DNA of 64,000 nt, taken from NCBI RefSeq assembly GCF_040784935.1, contig NZ_CP160680.1:3814501-3878500 (forward strand), given 5' to 3'. The stretch comes from Lewinella sp. LCG006 (GTDB lineage Bacteria; Bacteroidota; Bacteroidia; Chitinophagales; Saprospiraceae). Below are positions 52,089 to 59,888 of the stretch, one piece after another. The translations under genes were made by a program, and so were the position numbers. Numbering within the stretch: the stretch's first letter is position 1; every line of letters begins with the position of its first letter. Below the pieces are notes generated by a model. The model worked only from the letters and a program-made list of their open reading frames with translations. It searched no databases and was not told the origin of the DNA.

Positions 52089-53114
52089 ATGGATTCATCT
52101 GAACTGAAAAGCATCATCCAAGGCATTCCCAAGGCAGAACTTCACCTACACATTGAAGGAAGTTTTGAGCCCGAACTCATGTTCGAAATAGCCCATAGAA
52201 ATAATATAGCCCTGGATTATGATTCCGTCGAATCATTAAAGAAAGCCTACCAGTTTAATAACCTTCAAGAATTTTTAGATATCTATTATACTGGTGCACA
52301 GGTATTGCTCCATGAGAAAGATTTTTTCGACTTGACCTGGGCGTACCTCACCAAAGTGCATCGCCAAAATGTGGTTCATGTGGAGGTGTTTTTTGATCCG
52401 CAAACGCATACGGATCGGGGAGTTGCGTTTGAGGTTGTCATCAATGGTATCCATCGAGCATTAGAAAAAGCTAAAGAGGAATTAAATATTTCCTACCAAC
52501 TCATCATGTCTTATTTGCGGCATTTGAGCGAAGAGGCGGCATTTGAAACGCTTGAGTCATCACTGCCTTTCAAGGATTGGATCGATGGTGTAGGCTTGGA
52601 TTCCTCTGAAATGGGCAATCCTCCCAGCAAATTTGCCAAAGTGTTTCAAGCATCCGCAAGCCATGGTTACAAATTAGTGGCGCATGCTGGCGAAGAAGGC
52701 CCCGCTGCATATATCTGGGAAGCACTCGACCTTTTGAAGGTGGTGAGAATAGACCATGGCAACCGTTGCTTAGATGACGCAGCACTGGTTCAGCGCATTG
52801 TTGAACAAAACATACCGCTGACCTTATGCCCACTGAGTAATGTAGCTCTCAAAGTCATTCAAAAGATGGAGGAGCATCCTGTCGCAAAAATGCTCGACAA
52901 AGGAATTTTAGCCACTATCCATTCAGACGACCCCGCTTATTTCGGCGGCTATATGAATGAGAATTATTACGAAACGGCTAAAGCCTTAAACCTAACTAAG
53001 GATCAATTGATGCAATTGTCCATCAATGCCTTCGAAGCGAGCTGGTTGAGTCCTGAGGTAAAAGAAAAACACATTGCTCAAGTGAAAGACTATTTTAGAG
53101 CGTCTTCAAAATAG
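52089..53114 (+). CDS. Adenine deaminase (adenosine deaminase superfamily, type 2)
   Basis: Converts adenine to hypoxanthine and ammonia for purine salvage. The 341-residue protein has zinc ligands H19 and H21 in ELHLHIEGS, catalytic AHAGEEGP, and the metal-binding HSDDPAYFGGY. The segments FFDPQTHTDRG, SYLRHLSEEAAFETL, GLDSSEMGNPPSKF and DPAYFGGY are those of the adenine-specific (Aah1/PA0148-like) branch rather than true adenosine deaminases. Likely in one unit with the upstream small membrane protein. Confidence 0.88.
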   Translation: MDSSELKSIIQGIPKAELHLHIEGSFEPELMFEIAHRNNIALDYDSVESLKKAYQFNNLQEFLDIYYTGAQVLLHEKDFFDLTWAYLTKVHRQNVVHVEVFFDPQTHTDRGVAFEVVINGIHRALEKAKEELNISYQLIMSYLRHLSEEAAFETLESSLPFKDWIDGVGLDSSEMGNPPSKFAKVFQASASHGYKLVAHAGEEGPAAYIWEALDLLKVVRIDHGNRCLDDAALVQRIVEQNIPLTLCPLSNVALKVIQKMEEHPVAKMLDKGILATIHSDDPAYFGGYMNENYYETAKALNLTKDQLMQLSINAFEASWLSPEVKEKHIAQVKDYFRASSK

Positions 53115-53330
53115 GTTATCTCAAGGCTTGACCATCAACCATTCTGAAAGTCGGAAGTCGGAAGTGGGAAGTCGGACATTGCCATCAAACCATCAACCAC
53201 CAACAAACAACCATCAACCATCAACAAACGCCCGAACAAACAAACCCTCCAACCCTTACACCCATCCAACCAATTCAGTAGCCTTTTTCCTCAGTTCAGT
53301 CGAAAAAAGTAGCCCGTAGGTACCTTTTTA
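53115..53330. repeat. GGAAGTC heptamers and CATCAACC-type low-complexity repeats
   Basis: AAAGTCGGAAGTCGGAAGTGG and following bases (53142-53176) are the heptamers of the 46.3 kb array. They lead into CCATCAACC/AACAAAC tandem low-complexity sequence (about 53170-53235). No gene is supported here; the open frame across it consists of repeats. Confidence 0.65.
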
Positions 53331-53364
53331 GGCCATCTTTGAAGCAAATCAAAAACATTCAGAG

Positions 53365-53664
53365 ATGAAAGCTTGTCATAATTCTTATCAAGGCGATGAA
53401 AGCCGCGAGGCAAAATTCCGTAAAAGTCTACGTTCTTTCTTTGGCTACAATTTCGTTATCTTTATCCTGATGATCTTGGGGATGGGTGGTGTTTTCCTGT
53501 GGAAAATCAGTGTGATCTGGGGTGCTATTCTGGCCTTTAAAGGTTATGGCATTTATGGTAGTGAAGAGCGTGAAACACGCAGCTTTACCACCGAAGAAGA
53601 ACCTACCCGTGAGCAATATGGCCGCCCAAAACGCCCACAGTGGAAAGATAAAGACTTGGTGTAA
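53365..53664 (+). CDS. 2TM-domain protein, paralogue 1
   Basis: 99 residues: a basic N-terminal helix (REAKFRKSLRSFFGYN), two hydrophobic segments (about 30-47 and 49-64), then an acidic, Arg/Pro-rich tail ending WKDKDLV. This is the 2TM domain common in Bacteroidota, often in tandem and near LytTR-type regulators; none is here. First of three in a row (next 85 bp on) whose tails end alike. Function unknown. Confidence 0.75.
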   Translation: MKACHNSYQGDESREAKFRKSLRSFFGYNFVIFILMILGMGGVFLWKISVIWGAILAFKGYGIYGSEERETRSFTTEEEPTREQYGRPKRPQWKDKDLV

Positions 53665-53749
53665 GTAACCGTCGAATCATTGATGATGTGATGAGCATAT
53701 CTTCTGCATTCGACCAGTACTAACCAGCTATTGTAATACCAATTTCGCA

Positions 53750-54133
53750 ATGAACGAAGACCAACAGTTTGAGCAAGCGCGGCGCCGCGTCAAAGAGAAG
53801 AAAGCTTTTTATACTCACCTTACGACCTATCTCGTCATAGGTGGGTTTTTCTTCACCCTGAATATGCTTACCAGTCCTAGGACGTGGTGGTTTTACTGGC
53901 CCATGTTGGGCTGGGGAATTGGCGTAGCTATCCAGTATTTCAAGGTGTTCGGCCTGCCTGGTAGCGGCATAGGTTCAAAAGAATGGGAGGAACGCGAGTT
54001 GGAAAAAGAAATGAAACGACTTAATCCTAACCGAAAAAAAGCCGGGTTGGACTTGGATAGCCATCTCGAATTGCGAGAGCTGGATGCCAACCCGCAAAAA
54101 GAAGCTTCCTACCGTAAGGATGACTTGGTTTAA
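53750..54133 (+). CDS. 2TM-domain protein, paralogue 2
   Basis: 127 residues with the typical N-terminus QARRRVKEKKAFYTHLTTYLVI, two spans (about 24-42 and 47-67, WWFYWPMLGWGIGVAIQY), the 2TM signature KEWEERELEKEM, and a tail LDLDSHLELREL...YRKDDLV. Close to paralogue 3 along its whole length. Confidence 0.82.
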   Translation: MNEDQQFEQARRRVKEKKAFYTHLTTYLVIGGFFFTLNMLTSPRTWWFYWPMLGWGIGVAIQYFKVFGLPGSGIGSKEWEERELEKEMKRLNPNRKKAGLDLDSHLELRELDANPQKEASYRKDDLV

Positions 54134-54167
54134 TAGTCGTATATTAGAGGTTCAGAATTCCCGACTT

Positions 54168-54599
54168 ATGAGACGAAACAGAAGAAACGAGCCGGAACAC
54201 GTCCGGCAGGCCCGCCGCAAGGTGCGTTCCAAAAAGTGGTTCTTTCGCCACTTTTCCATCTATTTGGCTGCCAGCTTTTTCTTCTTTAGTATGAATTTGC
54301 TGGATGGTATCCATGATCCATGGTTTTTGTATCCGGTCATTTCCTGGGGTACTTTGGTAGCCATCCAATACCTATGGACTTTTGGTATGCCTTTCACCAA
54401 AGCAGGCACCCGTGAATGGGAGGAACGTGAATTGGCGCGGGAGTTGGCCAAAGCTGGTGTCCATTATGAAGAGGAACCCCTGCCACCAGCGCAGCAATTA
54501 ATGTCAAGCACCGTTAATATCGACGATCACCTTGATTTGAAGGAGGTCAGCAAAGAAAAATTAGCGGAACCTATTTATCGGAACGATGATTTGGTGTAG
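54168..54599 (+). CDS. 2TM-domain protein, paralogue 3
   Basis: 143 residues from ATG 54168 (MRRNRRNEPEHVRQARRKVRSKKWFFRHF). Spans at about 32-48 and 57-77, signature REWEERELARELAK, a Pro-rich insert, and a tail NIDDHLDLKEVS...YRNDDLV, matching paralogue 2 block for block. An upstream ATG at 54084 would overlap paralogue 2 and adds no family sequence. The stop lies 7 bp from the stop of the convergent gene. Confidence 0.82.
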   Translation: MRRNRRNEPEHVRQARRKVRSKKWFFRHFSIYLAASFFFFSMNLLDGIHDPWFLYPVISWGTLVAIQYLWTFGMPFTKAGTREWEERELARELAKAGVHYEEEPLPPAQQLMSSTVNIDDHLDLKEVSKEKLAEPIYRNDDLV

Positions 54600-54606
54600 C
54601 CTCTCC

Positions 54607-56124
54607 TTATCTTAAATACTTCAACAGTACATCCGCCCGGTGATCTAAATACGGATCAGTGGGCGATTCTTGTCGGCCCTGCTCAATGAAATTGAGTGCC
54701 TGGCGGAAGTCGTTTTGGCGATAGTAATAATTCGAAGCAGCCAAGTAAGCGGTTAATACCCAAGAGTTGTAGCGGGGTGTTCGGCTGCTGGATGTAGCCA
54801 ATCGTTTGAAATCGTCCAAATATTCAAGGCCTTTAATACGGTCATCTTGATCAAAGTAGTAGCGTACCTTTTCGGCTTGGTACATCAAGTGATGATCCAC
54901 AAAGATCGGATTGGTGGTCAGAAAGGGATACTTCCGGCTATAGATCACAATCTGTTCCAGGCCTGGCTCAAAGGCCCGCTCTTTGCGCAATGACCATACC
55001 AGCATACCCGCCAGCACTTCATGGATCGCAGTGTTATTGGGTTGGTAGCGATAGAGGCTATCCATATAGTTCATCACACTGGTGGTGTTGCCCTGCTGGG
55101 CGTACATTCGTGCGCTCTGTAAGTAATAGATTTCCCGCAGCTGGCCCAGCGCTCCCGGATAGTTCTTGAAACGTTGCTGAAATGCCATATAGGTGGAGTC
55201 GATCATCCAGCTATTGGGAGTTGGATGATCTCGAAGCAGATCGTTGAAGCGGTGGATAAGTTGTCCTTGCCAGGGCGCTCCCGGGCTGCGCTCCCAGATC
55301 TTCCACAGATAGTCTAGTGAGGTGGTCGTTTTAGTGTCTTCGGTAGCGAGCTGCAACCAAATGGCTCGCTGTAAAACTTCTTGCACGGGCCAGGGATGGA
55401 GCTGCCGTGCTAAATAGAGCCAGTCGAGTGAAGCGGCCCAAGCCCGATCGGTGTACGCACGTAAAGCTTGCCGATAGTATAAAAAACTGGCGAGCTGCCG
55501 CAGCGTCAGCTGTTGGTCACCGCCTAAATAATACCGATTAAAAAGCTGGTCGGGAGAATGGTTCCACTCTGCGTCAGGAATGTAACCAATGCTACGAAGG
55601 ACTTCAAGGTAGGCACTCTGAAACTGACGTTCTTTCTCTGCGTTGGGTTTTTCTGCTCCTTTTACACTAATCCGTTCGGTGTTTTTACCCAAGTCTACTA
55701 AAATAGAAACCTCCGTACCTTGTACTTGCAGGAGGTAAGGCAGCCCCAGGTATTCGAGTGTCAGCGCATAGACGGCCGAAGCCGTGGTCTGATCATACTG
55801 GCCTTGCGTAAAGAAAAATTGTATTTTAGAAAAAGGTTGATGTTTTTTTAGAAACTGTTCGCCCATTGCTTCCTTCAGCATGGCAAGGGCTTTGTGGGGT
55901 TTCTTTTTGCGGATATTTTGCGCTTCTAGCTGGGTGAGCATCTCGTTGAGGCGCTCCTTGGCGTAAGCGCGAACAGACTGTTCCTGAAGGCCCGTGCCCG
56001 GAAGCAGGAGTTGCAACTGTTGGTCCAGTTCCGCCGAGTGATCAGCAGCCGTTGGCTTAGCGTGTGCAGCAGTCAGCGTACTGCAAAAAAGGAGAATAAA
56101 GAGTAGTGTGGATAGTTGCTTCAT
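54607..56124 (-). CDS. Exported helical-repeat protein with transglutaminase-like segment
   Basis: 505 residues with a signal peptide (1-22, AAHA). Residues about 80-170 resemble the core of a transglutaminase-like fold (GQYDQTTASAVYALTLEYLGLPYLLQVQGTEVSILVDLG), but Thr occupies the place where the catalytic Cys is expected, so enzymatic activity is doubtful. The remainder is TPR-like helical sequence, ending YYRQNDFRQALNFIEQGRQESPTDPYLDHRADVLL. Function unknown. Confidence 0.7.
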   Translation of the reverse strand: MKQLSTLLFILLFCSTLTAAHAKPTAADHSAELDQQLQLLLPGTGLQEQSVRAYAKERLNEMLTQLEAQNIRKKKPHKALAMLKEAMGEQFLKKHQPFSKIQFFFTQGQYDQTTASAVYALTLEYLGLPYLLQVQGTEVSILVDLGKNTERISVKGAEKPNAEKERQFQSAYLEVLRSIGYIPDAEWNHSPDQLFNRYYLGGDQQLTLRQLASFLYYRQALRAYTDRAWAASLDWLYLARQLHPWPVQEVLQRAIWLQLATEDTKTTTSLDYLWKIWERSPGAPWQGQLIHRFNDLLRDHPTPNSWMIDSTYMAFQQRFKNYPGALGQLREIYYLQSARMYAQQGNTTSVMNYMDSLYRYQPNNTAIHEVLAGMLVWSLRKERAFEPGLEQIVIYSRKYPFLTTNPIFVDHHLMYQAEKVRYYFDQDDRIKGLEYLDDFKRLATSSSRTPRYNSWVLTAYLAASNYYYRQNDFRQALNFIEQGRQESPTDPYLDHRADVLLKYLR

Positions 56125-56210
56125 CTAGATTTGGGACCCCCCGTTGGTTACGATTGCTCGAAATTACGGATATTAGCTATTGATTAGGTTCTTCTGCAAA
56201 CATACAAATT

Positions 56211-57086
56211 ATGACTTTCACAGAATGGCATACCACCGGTCAATATTTCAATTACCGGCAGCAGAAAATATTTTACCAACAGGTAGGGAGTGGTCCGGTA
56301 CTGGTCTTATTACATGGTTTTCCTACTGCGAGTTGGGACTGGCACAAGGTATGGCCTTTACTGGCGGAGCATTATACCCTTATTGCACCTGATTTTGTTG
56401 GTTTTGGCTGGTCGGATAAACCGAGGAAATATCGCTATTCGCTGATGGATCAGGCGGATTTGGTGGAAGCTTTGCTGCGGGAAAAGGGTATTCCACATTA
56501 CCATCTGTTGGCCCATGATTACGGAGCCACGGTGGCACAGGAACTGCTGGCGCGGCACTATGAGCGAAAGGAGGAGCAAAGCTGGGACGGACATGCTGAG
56601 CTGTTGTCTTTATGTTTTCTCAACGGAGGCATTTTCCCAGGGACGCATCATCCTCGGCCTATCCAAAACGCGCTGGCCAGTCCACTGGGGATATTGCTTA
56701 CACCGCTTTTGAGCAAGGCCAAGTTGCGCAGAAATTTCAGTGCCATCTTTGGGTCAGCCACCCAGGCTACGGAGCAGGAGGTAGATGAATTTTATCAACT
56801 GATTCAGCACAAAAATGGCAAGTACTTGTTTCACCGCCTCATCCGCTACATGCGAGAACGGGAAGTGCACGAAGCCCGCTGGGTAGGCGCTACCGTGCGC
56901 GGAGAACTACCACAGCGGTTCATCAATGGGGTGTATGATCCCATCTCCGGTGGGCACGTCGCCGATTATTACGAAAAGACGGTCGCTAACGCTGACGTGG
57001 TACGGCTGCCCGAAATTGGTCACTATCCGCAAACGGAAGCGCCAGCGGCGGTGGTGGAGGGATATTGGGCCTTTCGGGGAGTTTGA
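56211..57086 (+). CDS. MEST/PEG1-like alpha/beta hydrolase
   Basis: 291 residues. Oxyanion-side motif HGFPTASWDWHKVWP (35-49), DFVGFGWSDKPRKYRYSLMDQADLVEALL, nucleophile elbow AHDYGATVAQELLAR with D103, SLCFLNGGIFPGTHHPRP, and catalytic-His region IGHYPQTEAP. Asp rather than Ser as nucleophile points to the haloalkane dehalogenase/epoxide hydrolase branch. The whole pattern closely follows vertebrate MEST (PEG1) as I remember it. The substrate is unknown. Confidence 0.82.
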   Translation: MTFTEWHTTGQYFNYRQQKIFYQQVGSGPVLVLLHGFPTASWDWHKVWPLLAEHYTLIAPDFVGFGWSDKPRKYRYSLMDQADLVEALLREKGIPHYHLLAHDYGATVAQELLARHYERKEEQSWDGHAELLSLCFLNGGIFPGTHHPRPIQNALASPLGILLTPLLSKAKLRRNFSAIFGSATQATEQEVDEFYQLIQHKNGKYLFHRLIRYMREREVHEARWVGATVRGELPQRFINGVYDPISGGHVADYYEKTVANADVVRLPEIGHYPQTEAPAAVVEGYWAFRGV

Positions 57087-57166
57087 ACCATTAAAGGCCC
57101 CACCGTTTTGAACCATATAAGTATTATAAGGGGATTTACACAGGGCAAATTCACGAATTTACCCTG
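57083..57166. repeat. Dispersed repeat with AAATTC palindrome, copy 3
   Basis: TTTGAACCATTAAAGG, TTTTGAACCATA, ATTATAAGGGGATTTA, then the palindrome CAGGGCAAATTC-AC-GAATTTACCCTG (57141-57166). Block order equals that at 50264-50368. Confidence 0.65.
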
Positions 57167-57226
57167 CGAAGACGTAATATTGCGGACACCCCGAAGCCGA
57201 CGCCGAATAAATATAGTGTTAGACGT

Positions 57227-57261
57227 GCCTCCCGATAGTTCAGATATGGTCTATCGGAGCG
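57227..57261. repeat. Small hairpin
   Basis: CCTCCCGATAG pairs with CTATCGGAGCG around about 11 nt, in the non-coding gap before the sigma factor gene. No function assigned. Confidence 0.4.
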
Positions 57262-57303
57262 CAGGCCTTTAAGCCGGAACGCGGACCCCCACGAGGATTG
57301 TAA

Positions 57304-57356
57304 CTGCTCCGCTCCGTAGGGGAGGGTTTCAAACCCGCCCCTACGGAGCGGAGCAG
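57304..57356. repeat. 53-nt near-perfect palindrome, copy C of the TCCGTA/GGGTTT family
   Basis: Symmetric around C57330, with a single mismatch (A57323/G57337): TGCTCCGCTCCGTAGGGG-A-GGGTTT, C, AAACCC-G-CCCCTACGGAGCGGAGCA. Shares the TCCGTA...GGGTTT core with 493-551 and about 4339-4378. Confidence 0.8.
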
Positions 57357-57536
57357 CGCGGCGGAAGGCACGGCCCCAAAAAAAATACTTCCCGAAAAAC
57401 TGTTACTTTCGAACCTCGTTTGCATTATGCTGATGAATGAAAGATCAAAACCCAGAGCATCGGGATGTTTAGTATCTTGCAGACGAGTAGCGTCGCGTTG
57501 CGTCGCGACAATACTAAAACGGTCAATAACAGGTTC

Positions 57537-58112
57537 ATGACGGAACCCCAAAAGACGGTGTCGGCAGCGGCTATGGAAGCCGAGTGGCTTGAAGTTCAGG
57601 CTGCGCAAGCTAATCCTGCGCGTTTCCGACCTTTATACGAACGTTATTACGAATCCATCTACCGTTTCGCCTATCGGCGTACTAGCGATTCCGATCTCTC
57701 GGCTGATCTTTCTTCTCAAGTGTTTTTGAAAGCTTTGCAGCGTCTTAGCGGCTACGAATATCGAGGTGTACCTTTTTCGGCCTGGTTGTTCCGTATTGCA
57801 AGTAACGAAATTGCCCAGCATTTTCGCGACTCTCGCAACCAACGAACCGTCAGTGTAGAAGACCATACCTTGGCGGAAGTAGCCGAAGAAATGGAACTGG
57901 ACGAAGACCTCTGGAAGGTAGAAGACCTGATCGGTGCCCTGGATCAGCTCAAACCCTCAGATATCGAAATTATCGAGTTGAGGTTCTTTGAGCAACGCCC
58001 CTTCAAGGAGGTGGCTGAAATTCTGGGGATCACTGAAAGCAATGCCAAGGTAAAGACTTACCGCATTCTAGAACGACTGAAAAAGCACTTAAGCACTAGC
58101 CAAACCAAGTGA
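57537..58112 (+). CDS. ECF-type RNA polymerase sigma factor
   Basis: A 191-residue sigma-70-family protein. Region 2 (about 30-100): FRPLYERYYESIYRFAYRRTSDSDLSADLSSQVFLKAL and YRGVPFSAWLFRIASNEIAQHFRD. Region 4 (about 130-185): ALDQLKPSDIEIIELRFFEQRPFKEVAEILGITESNAKVKTYRILERLKKHL. No anti-sigma zinc motif is present. The ATG at 57537 (MTEPQKT) is preferred over 57465. It ends 27 bp before a single-span membrane protein gene, its likely partner. Confidence 0.92.
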   Translation: MTEPQKTVSAAAMEAEWLEVQAAQANPARFRPLYERYYESIYRFAYRRTSDSDLSADLSSQVFLKALQRLSGYEYRGVPFSAWLFRIASNEIAQHFRDSRNQRTVSVEDHTLAEVAEEMELDEDLWKVEDLIGALDQLKPSDIEIIELRFFEQRPFKEVAEILGITESNAKVKTYRILERLKKHLSTSQTK

Positions 58113-58139
58113 AATTTTGACCTTTGAGAAGCGTCAGCT

Positions 58140-59828
58140 ATGGAAAGAAACTACAATTTTAAACGAAACCCGGAGGAGCCGAGCAATGAAGACATCCGAC
58201 AGCGGATGGACTTCGATGCTTTGCTACAGGAGTTTGAAGCCCAGCCAGCGGCCAAAGCCAATGGTGGTGCCCGAATACGTAGGTTGGTTTACCTCAGTAC
58301 GGCGGTGGCCGCTGCGGTAGCCCTACTGTTGCTGGTGCCTTTTCTGAGTGGCAACAAGCCGCTGAGTCCGGAGGCGTATTTTGCTCAGCAGGATTTCGTT
58401 CATATTCCCCTCCCTCAACAAGACCTGCAGGTGCCTTATACCACCGAGGCCGTAGCTGATGCTCATAAGGGTGGTGTGATCGATTACCCCAGTGGATCGC
58501 GGCTGGTAATTCCCGCAGCGGCATTTATGAACGATCGCGGCCGATTGGTGGGTGGTGAAGTGGCTATCCATTATCGTGAGCTGCACGACTATATCGATTT
58601 CTTTGTTTCCGGCATTCCCTTGGCCTACGATTCGGTAGGTATGCAACGCTACCTGACCTCAGCAGGTATGGTAGAGGTTTATGCAGAACAAAATGGCAAG
58701 CGCCTGAAGATGGCCCCTGGTAAGGCTATTCAGGTAGAACTCCGTAGTGAGGTGGTGGTGAAAGATTATTTCAGCCTGCCCAAGTACCACGTTTATCAAT
58801 TGGATACCGCATCGCGTACCTGGCAGTATCGCAACGTAGACATGCTGCAGTTTGTCGAAGAAGACCTTATAAGTGGTGGCACAAATACCCCGCAACAACG
58901 CTGGCAGCGAGAGCTGGGCAACCTGGAAGAAGAATACGAAAAAGCCTTACAGGACTTACAGATGGACTATCCATTGCCTTCTGCACCCGTAGCACCAACC
59001 CAAGCCAATGGCAACCGCCCGACTTTGGAGTTGGACTTTACACAGGGAGCACTCGCGCTGGATCCTGAAAGTGATCTACAGCCTGAAGATTTGGCCTACT
59101 TGCATGCTGGTACGATTTGGGAGATTGCTCCAGAGTCGCCAGCCGTTGATCCCCGTGCGTTTCGCGTAAGCTGGGAAACGGTAAAACTTCGCCGATTGAA
59201 TGCCCAACGCTTTGAATTGACCTTACAGCACCGGGATAATCAAGAAACATTGATCGTCGCTCCTGTACTTTTAGGTGCCAACTACCAGAAAGCACTGGCT
59301 AAATATCAGCAGGAACTAGCTGCTTATGATGCCATGGTTACCCTACGAGAAGAACAAGTTGGTAGCGAACGTGAACGCCTACAGATACAGTTTTCTGAGC
59401 GTAGAGAAGCATTGAAAGAACGCCTGGAACAAGAGTTTCAGAGCCAACCCGGTGAACTTCGCCGTCAGGTAGTCAATCGTTTTGTGGTTAGTGAATTTGG
59501 GGTGTGGAACTGTGCTCAAACCATCGACGCCCCCTCTACGGTACAAGGTGTACAATACCGTACGAAGGAAGGGCAGACCATTGAAAATATGACGGCCTAC
59601 GTCGTCAACCGGGAGTACAATACGGTCTTCAGGTACCTGGCTTCCAGCACAGCTCCGATCGGCATTGAACCCGCTTCAGACAACCTCCTCTGGGTGGTAG
59701 ATGAACGAGGAGAGATTTCTCGCATTGAGCTAAAGCAACTTTATGACGATGGCGCGGAGCTGGTGTTAGAAACAGTTACCCCGCCCGTGAAGAGTCGGGC
59801 AGACTTGCGCAAAGCACTCGAGTTTTAG
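58140..59828 (+). CDS. Single-span membrane protein, putative sigma-factor partner
   Basis: 562 residues: a short cytoplasmic N-terminus (1-46), one membrane span (about 47-68), then a large extracytoplasmic part. Residues about 105-205 resemble a ZU5-like beta domain (GGVIDYPSGSRLVIPAAAFMND, GGEVAIHYRE). A coiled, Gln/Glu-rich segment lies at about 395-465. Topology and position directly after the ECF sigma gene suggest an anti-sigma or sensor, but the cytoplasmic part has no recognised anti-sigma motif. Ends at a strong terminator. Confidence 0.65.
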   Translation: MERNYNFKRNPEEPSNEDIRQRMDFDALLQEFEAQPAAKANGGARIRRLVYLSTAVAAAVALLLLVPFLSGNKPLSPEAYFAQQDFVHIPLPQQDLQVPYTTEAVADAHKGGVIDYPSGSRLVIPAAAFMNDRGRLVGGEVAIHYRELHDYIDFFVSGIPLAYDSVGMQRYLTSAGMVEVYAEQNGKRLKMAPGKAIQVELRSEVVVKDYFSLPKYHVYQLDTASRTWQYRNVDMLQFVEEDLISGGTNTPQQRWQRELGNLEEEYEKALQDLQMDYPLPSAPVAPTQANGNRPTLELDFTQGALALDPESDLQPEDLAYLHAGTIWEIAPESPAVDPRAFRVSWETVKLRRLNAQRFELTLQHRDNQETLIVAPVLLGANYQKALAKYQQELAAYDAMVTLREEQVGSERERLQIQFSERREALKERLEQEFQSQPGELRRQVVNRFVVSEFGVWNCAQTIDAPSTVQGVQYRTKEGQTIENMTAYVVNREYNTVFRYLASSTAPIGIEPASDNLLWVVDERGEISRIELKQLYDDGAELVLETVTPPVKSRADLRKALEF

Positions 59829-59847
59829 GTGGTGGTTGATAAAATTT

Positions 59848-59888
59848 GAAAGCACGAAATATCTAATATTTCGTGCTTTCTTGTTTTG
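59848..59888. terminator. Bidirectional terminator overlapping the CoA-transferase 3' end
   Basis: A 15-bp perfect stem (59848-59862 with 59866-59880) around a 3-nt loop, with TTGTTTT following. The right arm and T-run lie inside the last codons of the leftward CoA-transferase gene (stop at 59863). Confidence 0.85.

Noticed and set aside
53128-53319. 63-codon open frame before the 2TM genes
   Set aside because: Encodes only low-complexity His/Pro/Asn/Thr sequence from the CATCAACC repeats.
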